From: Chryseobacterium vrystaatense
GTDB lineage: Bacteria > Bacteroidota > Bacteroidia > Flavobacteriales > Weeksellaceae
DNA: 64,000 nt
Assembly: GCF_000737765.1 (NCBI RefSeq)
Contig: NZ_JPRI01000008.1
Location: 124,001 to 188,000 of the forward strand
Direction: 5' to 3'
A program made the translations under genes and the position numbers. How positions within the stretch are numbered: the first letter of the stretch is position 1; each line of letters starts with the position of its first letter. This document shows, piece by piece, positions 8,086-17,329 of this stretch. The notes beneath the pieces were generated by a model that worked only from the letters and a program-made list of their open reading frames with translations, was not told the origin of the DNA and did not search any database.

Positions 8086-8988
8086 TTATTTGAGATTTCT
8101 CAGCTTTACTTCTTTTTTCAGATAGCCTTTAAAATCTTCTGCGAACATGCCGATATAGGTACCTTTTTTAAGATCCCTGTTCACTCCTGTTTTACCAAGA
8201 AGAACAGATCCTCCTTCGATTTTATTCCCGGAAGCGATACCTACCTGCCCCCAAAGCGTTACTTCGTCACCTATCACACAGCATCCTGCAATGCCGACCT
8301 GTGATGCAATAAGACATTTTTTTCCGATAACCGTGTCATGGCCGATCTGAATCTGATTATCTAAAACCGATCCCTCACCAATTACCGTAGAATCTGTTAC
8401 GCCTCTGTCGATGGTACAGTTATTTCCGATCTCTACATTGTTTTCAATAATGACATTTCCGACAGAGATCAGACGGTCAAAATTTCCATTCAGTTTTCTG
8501 TAATAGAAAGCATCTCCTCCCAGTACAGTTCCGGACTGGATGATCACATTATCTCCAATTTCGGTTCTGTCACCAATCACAACATTAGGAAAGATAAGAC
8601 TGTTTTTTCCGATCTTCACATTGTTTCCAATGACCGCAGAAGAGTGAATCCTCGTTCCCTCTCCTATTTCAGCATCGTGAAGTTCTTCGGTGAAGTTATA
8701 TATTCTTGTAAAGTGCGTATTGATTTTGTTGAAATCCCTGAAAGGGTCCTCAGAAACCAAAAGAGCCTTTCCTTCCGGACATTCTACCTTTTTGTCGATC
8801 AGGATGATCGTTGCTGCAGAATTCAGTGCCTTATCATAATACTTAGGATGGTTGACAAAAACAATATCACCCGGTTTTACCATGTGAATCTCGTTAGTCC
8901 CCAATACTTCAAAGTCTTCTGGACCAACAAATTCTGAGCCTATTAAATCGGCAATAGTTTTGAGCTTTTGTGGAGAATGGAATCTCAT
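8086..8988 (-). CDS. LpxD-like acyltransferase, second paralogue (left-handed beta helix)
   Basis: A 300-residue protein of the UDP-3-O-acylglucosamine N-acyltransferase family. The N-terminal uridine-binding-like domain (about 1-90) is followed by hexapeptide repeats (from about residue 95: AEIGEGTRI, AVIGNNVKI and so on). A His sits in the QIQIGHDTVIG turn, where LpxD has its catalytic His. It shares general layout with the lpxD at 12189-13220 but clearly differs. I chose the ATG giving MRFHSPQKLKTIADLIG because this matches family starts; an in-frame ATG 42 nt upstream is possible. In Bacteroidota such a copy commonly sits beside efp and sucD. Whether it acts on lipid A or another UDP-amino sugar is open. 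Confidence 0.75.
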   Translation of the reverse strand: MRFHSPQKLKTIADLIGSEFVGPEDFEVLGTNEIHMVKPGDIVFVNHPKYYDKALNSAATIILIDKKVECPEGKALLVSEDPFRDFNKINTHFTRIYNFTEELHDAEIGEGTRIHSSAVIGNNVKIGKNSLIFPNVVIGDRTEIGDNVIIQSGTVLGGDAFYYRKLNGNFDRLISVGNVIIENNVEIGNNCTIDRGVTDSTVIGEGSVLDNQIQIGHDTVIGKKCLIASQVGIAGCCVIGDEVTLWGQVGIASGNKIEGGSVLLGKTGVNRDLKKGTYIGMFAEDFKGYLKKEVKLRNLK

Positions 8989-9058
8989 AACAATTGATTT
9001 TCTTATAAAAACAAAATTCGGACTGCTCATGCAAACCGAATTTATGTAAATTTTATTA

Positions 9059-9622
9059 TTATTTTACTCTTTCTAAGTAGCTACCGTCTTCAGTATTTAC
9101 TTTGATTTTGTCACCTGGCTCGATGAACAAAGGTACATTTACTCTGGCTCCTGTTTCAACGATTGCGTTTTTAAGAGCGTTAGTAGCTGTATTTCCTTTT
9201 ATACCCGGATCAGCTTCAATTACTTCCAGATAAACTGACTGAGGAAGTTCGGCAGAAAGTGGAGTTTCGTCAACTTCTTTCAAAATGATCGTTACTTCTT
9301 CACCTGCTTTCATGAATTGAGAATTTTCAATCATCTCTTTATCCAGATACAACTGAGAGAAATCATCGTTATTCATGAAGTGGAAACCATTCTCATCATC
9401 GTAAAGATACTGGAACTTTCTTGTGATTACTTTTACTTCATCAATTTTATGTCCTGCAGAAAAAGTATTATCAAGTACTTTTCCGTTGGTTACTGATTTT
9501 AGTTTTGTTCTTACGAAAGCAGGTCCTTTCCCTGGCTTTACGTGCATAAATTCAACTACTTTGAAAATGTCATTGCTAAATTCGATGCAAAGTCCTTTTC
9601 TTATATCGTTACTTGTTGCCAT
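9059..9622 (-). CDS. efp: Elongation factor P
   Basis: Translation factor that relieves ribosome stalling at polyproline stretches. It is 187 residues with the usual three beta-barrel domains. The loop HVKPGKGPAF puts Lys32 at the tip, where EF-P proteins carry their modified or unmodified basic residue. The C-terminal signature region VNVPLFIEPGDKIKVNTEDGSYLERVK-like is complete. No EpmA/EpmB-type modification genes are present. It lies between a small secreted-protein gene and the second lpxD-like gene in the lipid A block. Confidence 0.96.
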   Translation of the reverse strand: MATSNDIRKGLCIEFSNDIFKVVEFMHVKPGKGPAFVRTKLKSVTNGKVLDNTFSAGHKIDEVKVITRKFQYLYDDENGFHFMNNDDFSQLYLDKEMIENSQFMKAGEEVTIILKEVDETPLSAELPQSVYLEVIEADPGIKGNTATNALKNAIVETGARVNVPLFIEPGDKIKVNTEDGSYLERVK

Positions 9623-9648
9623 TAATTTATTTATATTACTTTTTAATA

Positions 9649-9981
9649 CTATTTGTTAAGAACTACATTTAGAATGGATCCGATTCTGTCACTTTTAGTT
9701 TCATTTAGCTGTATCGGTCCGATTCCTTTTTCAGAAAAATGCTCATCAGATTCAAAATAATTGACTTCTTTTTTAAAACCATTGTTTCTAATAAAAATGA
9801 CATTCAAACTTTGGTTAAGGTCCAAGTTTATATTCTTTGCGACACTGTCATTCTGATTATATATCTTATGTCTTTCAATCCTTTGCTTGAAAAGTTTATC
9901 TCCAGTTTTCACACTTTCTTTTTGCTGTCCCCATATTATTGATGAACAGAGAAAGAGTGGAATTAAAAATAATTTTTTCAT
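9649..9981 (-). CDS. Small secreted protein of unknown function between lpxA and efp
   Basis: A 110-residue protein starting MKKLFLIPLFLCSSIIWGQQ, a good signal peptide with cleavage near WGQ. The mature part of about 91 residues is polar, with many Asn, Lys and Asp, no Cys and no recognisable domain. A longer open frame runs upstream into lpxA, but the signal peptide marks the start used here, 22 nt after the lpxA stop. It interrupts the lipid A/efp order, so it may be a lineage-specific insertion. I do not recognise it. Confidence 0.6.
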   Translation of the reverse strand: MKKLFLIPLFLCSSIIWGQQKESVKTGDKLFKQRIERHKIYNQNDSVAKNINLDLNQSLNVIFIRNNGFKKEVNYFESDEHFSEKGIGPIQLNETKSDRIGSILNVVLNK

Positions 9982-10003
9982 ACTGATGTATTTGTATAAA
10001 ATA

Positions 10004-10798
10004 CTAATTACTTTCCTTAGTTGTTCCGTATCCTTTGACAATCCCTCTCGGAGAGTTTTGGATAAACTGAAGAATCTCATCTCTTTCAGCTGTTGGAAGC
10101 ATTTCTTTTTCAATAAATGCCAAAGCCTGGGAAACGTTCATCTTCATTTGGAAAATCGCTCTGTAAATTTTCTGAATTTCAAAGATTTTCTCATTGGAAA
10201 ACCCTCTTCTTCTTAATCCTACAGAATTGATTCCTGCATAAGAAATCGGATCTCTTGCTACTTTTACGTAAGGTGGAATATCTTTTCTGATCAGAGAACC
10301 TCCAGAGATCATGGTATGTTTTCCGATCTTGCCAAACTGCTGTACAGCAGACAATCCTCCCATTACGGTAAAATCACCTATTTCTACGTGCCCTGCAATA
10401 CCGCATCCGTTAGCAATGATTACATTATCTCCGATGATACAGTCATGTGCGATGTGAGAAGTTGCCATAATAAGGCAGTTGCTGCCGACTTTGGTAAATC
10501 CTAACGCCTTGGTTCCTCTGTTAACAGTAACACATTCTCTTAAGGTAGTACTATCTCCAATAATGGTCTGTGTATCTTCACCGTCAAATTTAAGATCCTG
10601 AGGGATCGCAGAGATTACAGTTCCCGGAAAAATTTTACAATCCTTTCCTATTCTTGCCCCATCCATGATGGTGACATTTGGTCCGATCCAGGTTCCTTCT
10701 CCTATTTCTACGTCCCCTGCTATTGTAGTAAAAGGTTCTACAATAACATTTTTGCTGATTTTTGCGCGTTTATCTACGGCGGCTAATTGATGAATCAT
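10004..10798 (-). CDS. lpxA: UDP-N-acetylglucosamine O-acyltransferase
   Basis: First committed acyl transfer of lipid A synthesis: moves a 3-hydroxyacyl chain from ACP to the 3-OH of UDP-GlcNAc. It has 264 residues of left-handed beta-helix hexapeptides (IGEGTWIGP, IGKDCKI and others) and an alpha-helical C-terminal domain. The catalytic His is His118 in SHIAHDC, equivalent to E. coli His125. Start and stop abut the lpxC-fabZ stop (adjacent bases 10798/10799), which supports translational coupling in the order lpxD, lpxC-fabZ, lpxA. Confidence 0.97.
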   Translation of the reverse strand: MIHQLAAVDKRAKISKNVIVEPFTTIAGDVEIGEGTWIGPNVTIMDGARIGKDCKIFPGTVISAIPQDLKFDGEDTQTIIGDSTTLRECVTVNRGTKALGFTKVGSNCLIMATSHIAHDCIIGDNVIIANGCGIAGHVEIGDFTVMGGLSAVQQFGKIGKHTMISGGSLIRKDIPPYVKVARDPISYAGINSVGLRRRGFSNEKIFEIQKIYRAIFQMKMNVSQALAFIEKEMLPTAERDEILQFIQNSPRGIVKGYGTTKESN

Positions 10799-12196
10799 TT
10801 AATCAACTTTATTTTTTGCAACTTGAGCCATTAACTCTGCTTCTACAACCACGGTACCTCCTACATATCCATAACCCTGCATATGTACGATTCCTCTTCT
10901 GATAGGCTCTATCAATTCAATTTTGAAAATAATAGTATCTCCGGGAACGACTTTTTTCTTGAATTTTACTTTATCGATTTTGATAAAATAAGTAGAATAA
11001 TTTTCAGGATCCGGAACACTTGCCAACACAAGGATACCTCCCGTTTGTGCCAAAGCTTCTACCTGAAGAACTCCAGGCATTACAGGCTCTTTAGGGAAAT
11101 GGCCTACAAAGAAAGGCTCATTCATGGTAACATTTTTCAAACCTACCACGTGAGAATCCGAAAGTTCAAGAATTTTATCGATCAATAAGAACGGAGGTCT
11201 GTGCGGCATAAGACGCATAATCCCGTTGATATCAAAAACAGGTTCTTTGGTAAGGTCAAAATCAGGCACGTTTTTCTTTTTCTGCAGTTTCCACTGACGG
11301 TTCAGTTTTTTCGCAAACTGGGTATTCACATAATGACCAGGTTTATTTGCAATGACTTTCCCTTTTATTTTTACACCAGCCAAAGCCAAATCACCAATTA
11401 CATCAAGTAATTTATGTCTTGCTGCTTCGTTCGGATAATTCAATGTAAGGTTGTCCAGAATACCGTTTGGTCTGATAGAAACATTGTCTTTTCCAAAGGC
11501 TTTCTTCAATTTCTCAGTGGTCTCAGGTGTGAGATCCTTGTCTACATAAACAATAGCATTGGAAATATCTCCACCTCTTATCAGTCCGTGATCCAATAAC
11601 ATTTCCAGCTCATGTAAAAAGCTGAATGTTCTTGCAGAAGAAATTTCGTCTTTAAATTCTGAAATATTTTTAAGAGTGGCATTTTGGGTTCCTAATACTT
11701 TAGTTCCAAAATCTACCATAGTAGTCACTTCGTAAGTATCTGAAGGTATAATGGTAATTTCCGATCCTGAGGCAGGATCTGCGTAGCTCAACACTTCTTT
11801 GATCACAAGATATTCTCTGGCGATGCTCTGCTCTACGATACCTACGCTTTCAATAGCTTCAACAAAGAATTTTGAAGATCCATCTAGAATTGGAGGCTCT
11901 GAAGCATCCATTTCCAGAATAGCGTTATCAACATCACATCCTACTAATGCAGCCAAAAGGTGCTCACATGTTGTAATTTTTACACCAAGCTTCTCTAATG
12001 TTGTTCCTCTTTCTGTTGCTACGACATAATTAACATCAGCTTCTACCTGAGGACTTCCCTCAAGATCCGTTCTTACGAACACGAAACCTGTATTTTCCTT
12101 TGCAGGCTTTATGGTAAGTTTTACTTCTTTACCTGTATGAAGGCCAATTCCAGAAAGTGTTACTTCTTCCTGGAGTGTTTTTTGCATATCACTCAT
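10799..12196 (-). CDS. lpxC/fabZ: Bifunctional UDP-3-O-acyl-GlcNAc deacetylase / 3-hydroxyacyl-ACP dehydratase
   Basis: A 465-residue fusion typical of Bacteroidota. Residues 1 to about 310 form LpxC, with SGIGLHTG near the start and the zinc-site stretch CEHLLAALVG. About 330-460 form FabZ, with HRPPFLLIDKI and the dehydratase site GHFPKEPVMPG. LpxC removes the N-acetyl group of UDP-3-O-acyl-GlcNAc; FabZ dehydrates 3-hydroxyacyl-ACP, the same substrate pool lipid A draws on. The frame stays open upstream only to a TTG, so I use ATG 12196 (MSDMQKTLQ), which overlaps the lpxD stop by 8 nt. A second ATG at 12187 is possible. Confidence 0.95.
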   Translation of the reverse strand: MSDMQKTLQEEVTLSGIGLHTGKEVKLTIKPAKENTGFVFVRTDLEGSPQVEADVNYVVATERGTTLEKLGVKITTCEHLLAALVGCDVDNAILEMDASEPPILDGSSKFFVEAIESVGIVEQSIAREYLVIKEVLSYADPASGSEITIIPSDTYEVTTMVDFGTKVLGTQNATLKNISEFKDEISSARTFSFLHELEMLLDHGLIRGGDISNAIVYVDKDLTPETTEKLKKAFGKDNVSIRPNGILDNLTLNYPNEAARHKLLDVIGDLALAGVKIKGKVIANKPGHYVNTQFAKKLNRQWKLQKKKNVPDFDLTKEPVFDINGIMRLMPHRPPFLLIDKILELSDSHVVGLKNVTMNEPFFVGHFPKEPVMPGVLQVEALAQTGGILVLASVPDPENYSTYFIKIDKVKFKKKVVPGDTIIFKIELIEPIRRGIVHMQGYGYVGGTVVVEAELMAQVAKNKVD

Positions 12197-13220
12197 TAGT
12201 TTTATCTTTTGAGGTATCCTCAAGATTATTTATTCTTCGAACAATTTCAGTGAAATTTCTGAAATGAACATAGTTTCTAAGATAGTCATTATAGCTTATA
12301 GCCGGAGATCCATACAGCGTTTCTTTATCGCTAACGCTGGAATTCACTCCACTTTGAGCCTGAATTTTAACCTGGTTGCCAATTTTGATATGGCCTACCA
12401 CTCCCACCTGTCCTCCAATCTGGTTCCAGTCTCCAATGGTAGTAGATCCGGCAATTCCAGCCTGAGCCGCAATAACGTTGTTCTGCCCAATTTTTACGTT
12501 ATGAGCAATCTGAATCAAATTATCGATCTTCGTTCCCTTTCCGATGATGGTAGATCCGATTGTAGCTCTGTCGATACTACAGTTTGAGCCGATTTCTACA
12601 TCGTCTTCGATAATCACGTTTCCCAGCTGAGGAATTTTTTTGAATCCTTCTGCCGTAGGTTGAAAACCGAATCCGTCACCACCTACAACCGTGTTGGAAT
12701 GAATCACACAATTGTCACCGATAATACAGTAATCATAAATTCTGGCACCGCTGTCAATTTTACAGTTTTTACCGATCTTTACTCCTTTACCGATATACAC
12801 ATGCGGATAAATCTGCGAACCTTCTCCGATTTTGGCTTTCTCTGAGACATATGTAAATGCTCCGATGTATGCTTTTTCACCGATCACAGCAGTATCATGA
12901 ATCGAAGAACCGGTTTCGATTCCCTCTTTTCTTCCCTGCATTTCCTGATACAGATTCATAAGGATCTGAAAAGAAAGGTATGCATCCTTTACAACAATTA
13001 AGGTAGGATTATAGTTAACTTTGTCTATAAGTTTTTCCGAAACAATAATAACGGAGCATTTTGAGGTATCTAAAAAATGGGAAAATCGATCCTGTGCTAT
13101 AAAAGAAAGATGCCCTGATTCACCATTCTCAATTGGTGAAACCCCTGTAATAACCGTACTTTCGTCGCCTATTATTTGTCCGTCAATAAAACTTGCAATT
13201 TGCGAAGCTGTAAATTCCAT
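12189..13220 (-). CDS. lpxD: UDP-3-O-acylglucosamine N-acyltransferase
   Basis: Third step of lipid A synthesis: N-acylates UDP-3-O-acyl-glucosamine from a hydroxyacyl-ACP. It has 343 residues: an N-terminal uridine-binding domain (1 to about 100), hexapeptide beta helix (about 105-300) and a C-terminal helix. The catalytic His is His240 in QIAHNVKIG. The only upstream in-frame start is a TTG inside the promoter, so ATG 13220 (MEFTASQIASFIDG) is taken. The downstream lpxC-fabZ overlaps the stop. The candidate promoter puts transcription start almost on the ATG. Confidence 0.96.
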   Translation of the reverse strand: MEFTASQIASFIDGQIIGDESTVITGVSPIENGESGHLSFIAQDRFSHFLDTSKCSVIIVSEKLIDKVNYNPTLIVVKDAYLSFQILMNLYQEMQGRKEGIETGSSIHDTAVIGEKAYIGAFTYVSEKAKIGEGSQIYPHVYIGKGVKIGKNCKIDSGARIYDYCIIGDNCVIHSNTVVGGDGFGFQPTAEGFKKIPQLGNVIIEDDVEIGSNCSIDRATIGSTIIGKGTKIDNLIQIAHNVKIGQNNVIAAQAGIAGSTTIGDWNQIGGQVGVVGHIKIGNQVKIQAQSGVNSSVSDKETLYGSPAISYNDYLRNYVHFRNFTEIVRRINNLEDTSKDKTNE

Positions 13221-13226
13221 ATTCTG

Positions 13227-13255
13227 CAAAGATAAGAAATTCTATAATTCGCAAA
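13227..13255 (-). promoter_or_regulatory. Candidate promoter of the lpxD operon
   Basis: Minus strand TTTG (13252-13255), a 17-nt spacer and TATCTTTG (13227-13234). The -7 box ends only 7 nt before the lpxD ATG, so the transcript may be leaderless or nearly so. Confidence 0.5.
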
Positions 13256-13300
13256 CATTTTTTGATTTTCGGAACGTGAATTTTAATATTATTTAAGAAA

Positions 13301-14518
13301 TTATCTTGAAATATCTCTTGGAAAAGTAAGAATATATCTGGCTGTCTTATGCACCATAAGTCCTGACAACAGCTGGTCCTGTGACTCCTCCAACCTGATC
13401 TTTCTCCCGTCTTTCATTAGCAGGTAAATTGGTTGCTTTTCGGTGTCGTATGGCAGTAATTTTCTTTTTATTTCATGTACAAGTTCCTTTCCATTATCGA
13501 TTCCGAAAAATTCATTGGTGTTTTTTATTTTTCCTTCAATAAATTCGGGAGTAAAAGGGTGTGTAGAAATAACAGTTTTCGGAAGATTTCTCTGGATCAC
13601 ACATTTGCACCAATACGAAAGAATAAAGTCTTCTGAATCCTGCCAGGATTTCATCGCATGAATTATATCATTATCATCAAGCTGGGTAAACCGATAAATA
13701 TCCTCATCGGTTGCTGAACTTTTTGAACGGTGCAGAAAATAGTTCAGATTTTCACCGGAAGGCAGATCCATTCCTTTGGAAACCAGATACTTTGCTCTTT
13801 CCAATATCTTAACCAAAAGGAATTCCGCCAGTGCCGAGGTTTTATGATAATACACCTGCCAGTACATAAACATTCTGGCCGTCAGGAAATTTTCAATAGA
13901 ATAAACCCCTTTTGCATCAATGACCAACTCCCCTTCACTGCAGACATTCATCATAGAAATGATCCTCTGTGTATTTATATTTCCTTCGGAAACACCTGTA
14001 AAGAAACTGTCTCTGTTTAGATAATCAAGCCGGTCTACATCCAGTTGGGAGGAAATAAGCTGGTTGAAAAATTTTCTGTGGTATTTCCCCTGAAACATTT
14101 CAATCGCTAAGGAAAGCTGTCCATCAAATTCTTCATTTAATTTATTCATCAACAGCAGTGACAGTTTTTCATGATGCCAGTCGTCCATCAGCATATTTTC
14201 AAGGGCATGCGAAAACGGCCCATGTCCAATATCATGCATCAGGATTGCAAGCATCGCTCCTTTCTCTTCCTCTTCTGTAATCTTAACCCCTTTCTGCCTC
14301 AATGTTTCCAATGCTGTAAACATCAGATGCATTGCTCCCAGTGCGTGATGAAATCTTGTATGAGTAGCACCCGGAAAAATCAGATTAAGCAGTCCGGTTT
14401 GTCCTATCCTTCGTAATCTCTGAAAGTAAGGATGTTCTATAACGTCAAATAAAATTTCGTGTGGGATCCTGATGAAACCATGAACAGGGTCGTTGATGAT
14501 TTTTAGCTTGTTCTGCAT
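13301..14518 (-). CDS. HD-domain phosphohydrolase (dNTPase/SAMHD1-like)
   Basis: A 405-residue HD-superfamily hydrolase. The metal-binding residues are seen in FHHALGAMH (early His), then MHDIGHGPFSHALE (HD pair) and a later SSQLDVDRLDYLNRDS segment, the pattern of dNTP triphosphohydrolases and related HD enzymes. The ATG giving MQNKLKIINDPVHGFI is the family-like start; the frame opens 24 nt earlier at a non-ATG. A possible TAACTTTG box lies at 14540-14547. The gene is next to lpxD with an 80-nt gap, a neighbourhood often seen in Flavobacteriia. The natural substrate is not known from sequence. Confidence 0.85.
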   Translation of the reverse strand: MQNKLKIINDPVHGFIRIPHEILFDVIEHPYFQRLRRIGQTGLLNLIFPGATHTRFHHALGAMHLMFTALETLRQKGVKITEEEEKGAMLAILMHDIGHGPFSHALENMLMDDWHHEKLSLLLMNKLNEEFDGQLSLAIEMFQGKYHRKFFNQLISSQLDVDRLDYLNRDSFFTGVSEGNINTQRIISMMNVCSEGELVIDAKGVYSIENFLTARMFMYWQVYYHKTSALAEFLLVKILERAKYLVSKGMDLPSGENLNYFLHRSKSSATDEDIYRFTQLDDNDIIHAMKSWQDSEDFILSYWCKCVIQRNLPKTVISTHPFTPEFIEGKIKNTNEFFGIDNGKELVHEIKRKLLPYDTEKQPIYLLMKDGRKIRLEESQDQLLSGLMVHKTARYILTFPRDISR

Positions 14519-14539
14519 TGAAACGTAGATATTAGTAAA

Positions 14540-14547
14540 CAAAGTTA
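14540..14547 (-). promoter_or_regulatory. Possible -7 box of the HD-domain gene
   Basis: The minus strand reads TAACTTTG, 21 nt before the start. No matching -33 element is visible. Confidence 0.35.
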
Positions 14548-14732
14548 GGGATTTTAAATTTTAGCACTCTTTAATTCTTGTTCATGATCATCTTAAAACA
14601 ACTACAAATAGATTATTTTTTCAAAATAAGTCTTTTCATGTCATGAAATTTAAGTATATTAATTTCCACAAATTATCAGCATCATCATTTGATGAATACA
14701 AATCTTAACTACCTACTACACAGTACAAAACT

Positions 14733-15506
14733 ATGAGTGACAAAAAATTTAATATCGCTATTCTTATTGATGGTGATAATGCCCAGGCCAAATTATTAAA
14801 AGAGACCATTGAAGAAGTTTCAAAATACGGCAAGGCGACGATCAGAAGGATTTATGGGGACTGGACCTCGCAAAGTATGAACTCCTGGAAAGATCTTGTC
14901 AATCTATACTCTATCAATCCGATTCAAAAGTTTTCATATACCAGCGGAAAAAACTCAACTGACGGAGCACTGATTATCGATGCTATGGATATTTTGCACG
15001 GGAAAAGTGTAGAAGGTTTCTGTATTGTTTCCAGTGACAGCGATTATACAGGTTTAGCCAAAAGAATTCGTGAGGAAGGCCTTTTCGTTATGGGTATCGG
15101 AGAGAAAAAGACCCCCGAAGCTTTTGTAAAATCTTGCGATATATTTACCTATACTGAAAATATTATTCCTAAAGCCAGAAAAGAAAACAAGTCTGACGGC
15201 CAAAAGGTAAAAGAAAATAAAACTAAAGATATCATAAAAAAAGAAGCCATAAGTCCTAAAACTCATGAGTTTCAAAGCTTTTTATCTCCTAAAGATGAAG
15301 AAACTATCTCAAAAGCATTTGAAATTTCTGCCAATGAAAATGACATGGCTTTTATTTCAACATTAGGTACCAATATCAGAAAGATTGACCCTAGTTTTGA
15401 CTCGAGAACCTATGGATATTCCACTTTATCAAAATTATTTGATGATCTGCCTCATTTTGAAGTGGTGAGAAATGAAACTAATCATCCCTTATTGAAAAAG
15501 AAATAA
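14733..15506 (+). CDS. NYN (PIN-like) domain protein with C-terminal OST-HTH/LOTUS domain
   Basis: A 257-residue protein. The NYN nuclease-like domain spans residues 7 to about 145, with acidic residues in LIDGDN (Asp13, Asp15), TDGALIIDAMD and SSDSDYTGL, the expected metal-binding set of LabA/Limkain-type PIN folds. A Lys-rich linker (about 147-175) leads to an OST-HTH/LOTUS-like RNA-binding domain (about 185-255, with STLGTNIRKIDPSFDSRTYGY). The combination suggests an RNA-processing or RNA-binding enzyme in the cytoplasm. It stands alone, divergent from the HD-domain gene. The target RNA is unknown. Confidence 0.82.
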   Translation: MSDKKFNIAILIDGDNAQAKLLKETIEEVSKYGKATIRRIYGDWTSQSMNSWKDLVNLYSINPIQKFSYTSGKNSTDGALIIDAMDILHGKSVEGFCIVSSDSDYTGLAKRIREEGLFVMGIGEKKTPEAFVKSCDIFTYTENIIPKARKENKSDGQKVKENKTKDIIKKEAISPKTHEFQSFLSPKDEETISKAFEISANENDMAFISTLGTNIRKIDPSFDSRTYGYSTLSKLFDDLPHFEVVRNETNHPLLKKK

Positions 15507-15621
15507 CTGCTATCACGGCCTTTGCCAGACTGATGACAATACTTGAAAAATAATGTACTTAAAATAAATTACATATTGTAAAGCTTTTGACCTTATTTTA
15601 ATATGCTTATGTTCTTTAAGT

Positions 15622-15653
15622 TTTGAATGGTACTGGTTTTACATTTACCTTTG
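15622..15653 (+). promoter_or_regulatory. Promoter of the S41 peptidase gene
   Basis: TTTG (15622-15625), a 20-nt spacer and TACCTTTG (15646-15653) match the Bacteroidota consensus exactly; the ATG is 33 nt downstream. This is the clearest promoter in the window. Confidence 0.75.
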
Positions 15654-15685
15654 ATCGATTAATAAACTAATAGTCGTTACGCTTC

Positions 15686-17329
15686 ATGAGAAGATTATTT
15701 ATTTTCATCGTATCATTTTTAAGTACTACTCTTTCCGCACAATATTTATCTGAAAATCAAAAGCTTGAATCACTATGCAAAGTCTGGGGCTTTTTGAAGT
15801 ATTATCATCCTCATGTGGCGAAAGGAGATTTTGACTGGGACCAACAGCTTTTTCAGAAAATTGATGAGCTGGATAATATACAGGGAAAAGATCAGCTTAA
15901 CGAATTATATTTTAACTGGATCTCCAGTCTAGGGAAAGTAAATGAATGCAAAACCTGTTCAAAGGAACCAAAGAATAAGATTTATTTTTTGAGGAATTTT
16001 GATCTGAACTGGATCAATAGTAAGGAGCTATTCAGTAAAAAAGTAAGAGATCAGTTGGTTTTTATTCAAGATAACAGAAATCTTGGAAGCAGCCATTATT
16101 TTGGAAATGGGGGCAAAAAAGTTTATTTCAGAAATGAAAAATCATATGGTTCAAAATTTTCATCGAAACAAACAAGCCTTTTGGAACTCTTCAGATATTG
16201 GAATCTGGTAGAATATTTTTTCCCCTATAAATATCAGACCGATGAGAACTGGAATGATGTTTTAACAGAAATGATCCCAAAATTCCTCAGTGTCCATGAT
16301 GATGAAAGCTATCACCTTACGCTTGCAGAACTGGTGACAAAAGTTGACGACTCTCATGCTTTTTTGTATTCTCCCCTTATCAGTATCAACCAATACGGAA
16401 GAAGAAAGATTCCTGTAGAATATACTTATGCAGAAGGTAAGCTGGTCGTGACAAATGTTGTTAAAAATAAATTTAACGAAGAAATGCCTTTAAAAGCTGG
16501 TGATGTAATCTATGATGTCAATAGCAGGACTATCCCTCAGATGGTGAACAGTTTAGGAAAATACGTCCCTGCCTCCAATTCCTGGGGAAAGATCAATAAA
16601 GTGAAAAATTTCTTTCTTTTCAGCAATAACGATTCGATTACGGTTAAGATTGAAAGGGATAGTCAAAATCTGGTGTTCAAAGTCAAAACTTATCTACTAA
16701 AAGACCTCGTTCCGGAAAAACCAGCCACACCAAAGAAATGGAAGTTTCTGGATACAGAACACAAGACCGGATATGTGAATATGGGTATTATTGAAAAAAG
16801 TGATCTGGATGATATGTACAAAGATTTAAAATCCACCACTTCAATCCTTTTTGATCTAAGAAATTATCCCAAACAGACTATTTTTCCTTTAAGCAGAATG
16901 ATTCTACCGGAAAAATCAATTTATTATCAATTTAATTTCCCGGAGACCGATTATTTGAGTAAATTTTATAGTGCAAAAAACAGTATCGGAAAAAAGAATC
17001 CGGATTACTATAAAGGTCATGTAGTCGTTCTGGTAGACGAAAACACACAGAGTCAGGCAGAAACCACTACCATGATGTTTAAGCAGCATCCTAAAGCAAA
17101 AGTGATTGGGAGCAATACTTCGGGAGCCAACGGCGATATTATAAGATTTAAGATTGCCGATCTTGATACCTGCTTTACAGGGCTTGGCGCTTACTATCCT
17201 GACGGAAGAGAGACACAGAGGATAGGAATCATCCCTGACATTGTAATAAAACCCACCGTTAAGGGGATACAACAGAGAAAAGACGAAGTTCAGGAAAGAG
17301 CTTTAGATTATATAAAGACCGGTTTTTAA
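15686..17329 (+). CDS. Secreted S41-family peptidase (C-terminal processing/tricorn type)
   Basis: A 547-residue protein with a signal peptide (MRRLFIFIVSFLSTTLSAQ). An N-terminal helical region (about 25-190) is followed by a PDZ-like segment (about 240-330, PLKAGDVIYDVNS) and the S41 catalytic core (about 350-540). The nucleophile is probably Ser456 in DENTQSQAETT, followed by GSNTSGANGD, the typical active-site and oxyanion neighbourhood. It is expected in the periplasm or at the surface. It has its own promoter and is followed 133 nt later by porX. Substrates of this Bacteroidota subgroup are not established. Confidence 0.88.
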   Translation: MRRLFIFIVSFLSTTLSAQYLSENQKLESLCKVWGFLKYYHPHVAKGDFDWDQQLFQKIDELDNIQGKDQLNELYFNWISSLGKVNECKTCSKEPKNKIYFLRNFDLNWINSKELFSKKVRDQLVFIQDNRNLGSSHYFGNGGKKVYFRNEKSYGSKFSSKQTSLLELFRYWNLVEYFFPYKYQTDENWNDVLTEMIPKFLSVHDDESYHLTLAELVTKVDDSHAFLYSPLISINQYGRRKIPVEYTYAEGKLVVTNVVKNKFNEEMPLKAGDVIYDVNSRTIPQMVNSLGKYVPASNSWGKINKVKNFFLFSNNDSITVKIERDSQNLVFKVKTYLLKDLVPEKPATPKKWKFLDTEHKTGYVNMGIIEKSDLDDMYKDLKSTTSILFDLRNYPKQTIFPLSRMILPEKSIYYQFNFPETDYLSKFYSAKNSIGKKNPDYYKGHVVVLVDENTQSQAETTTMMFKQHPKAKVIGSNTSGANGDIIRFKIADLDTCFTGLGAYYPDGRETQRIGIIPDIVIKPTVKGIQQRKDEVQERALDYIKTGF

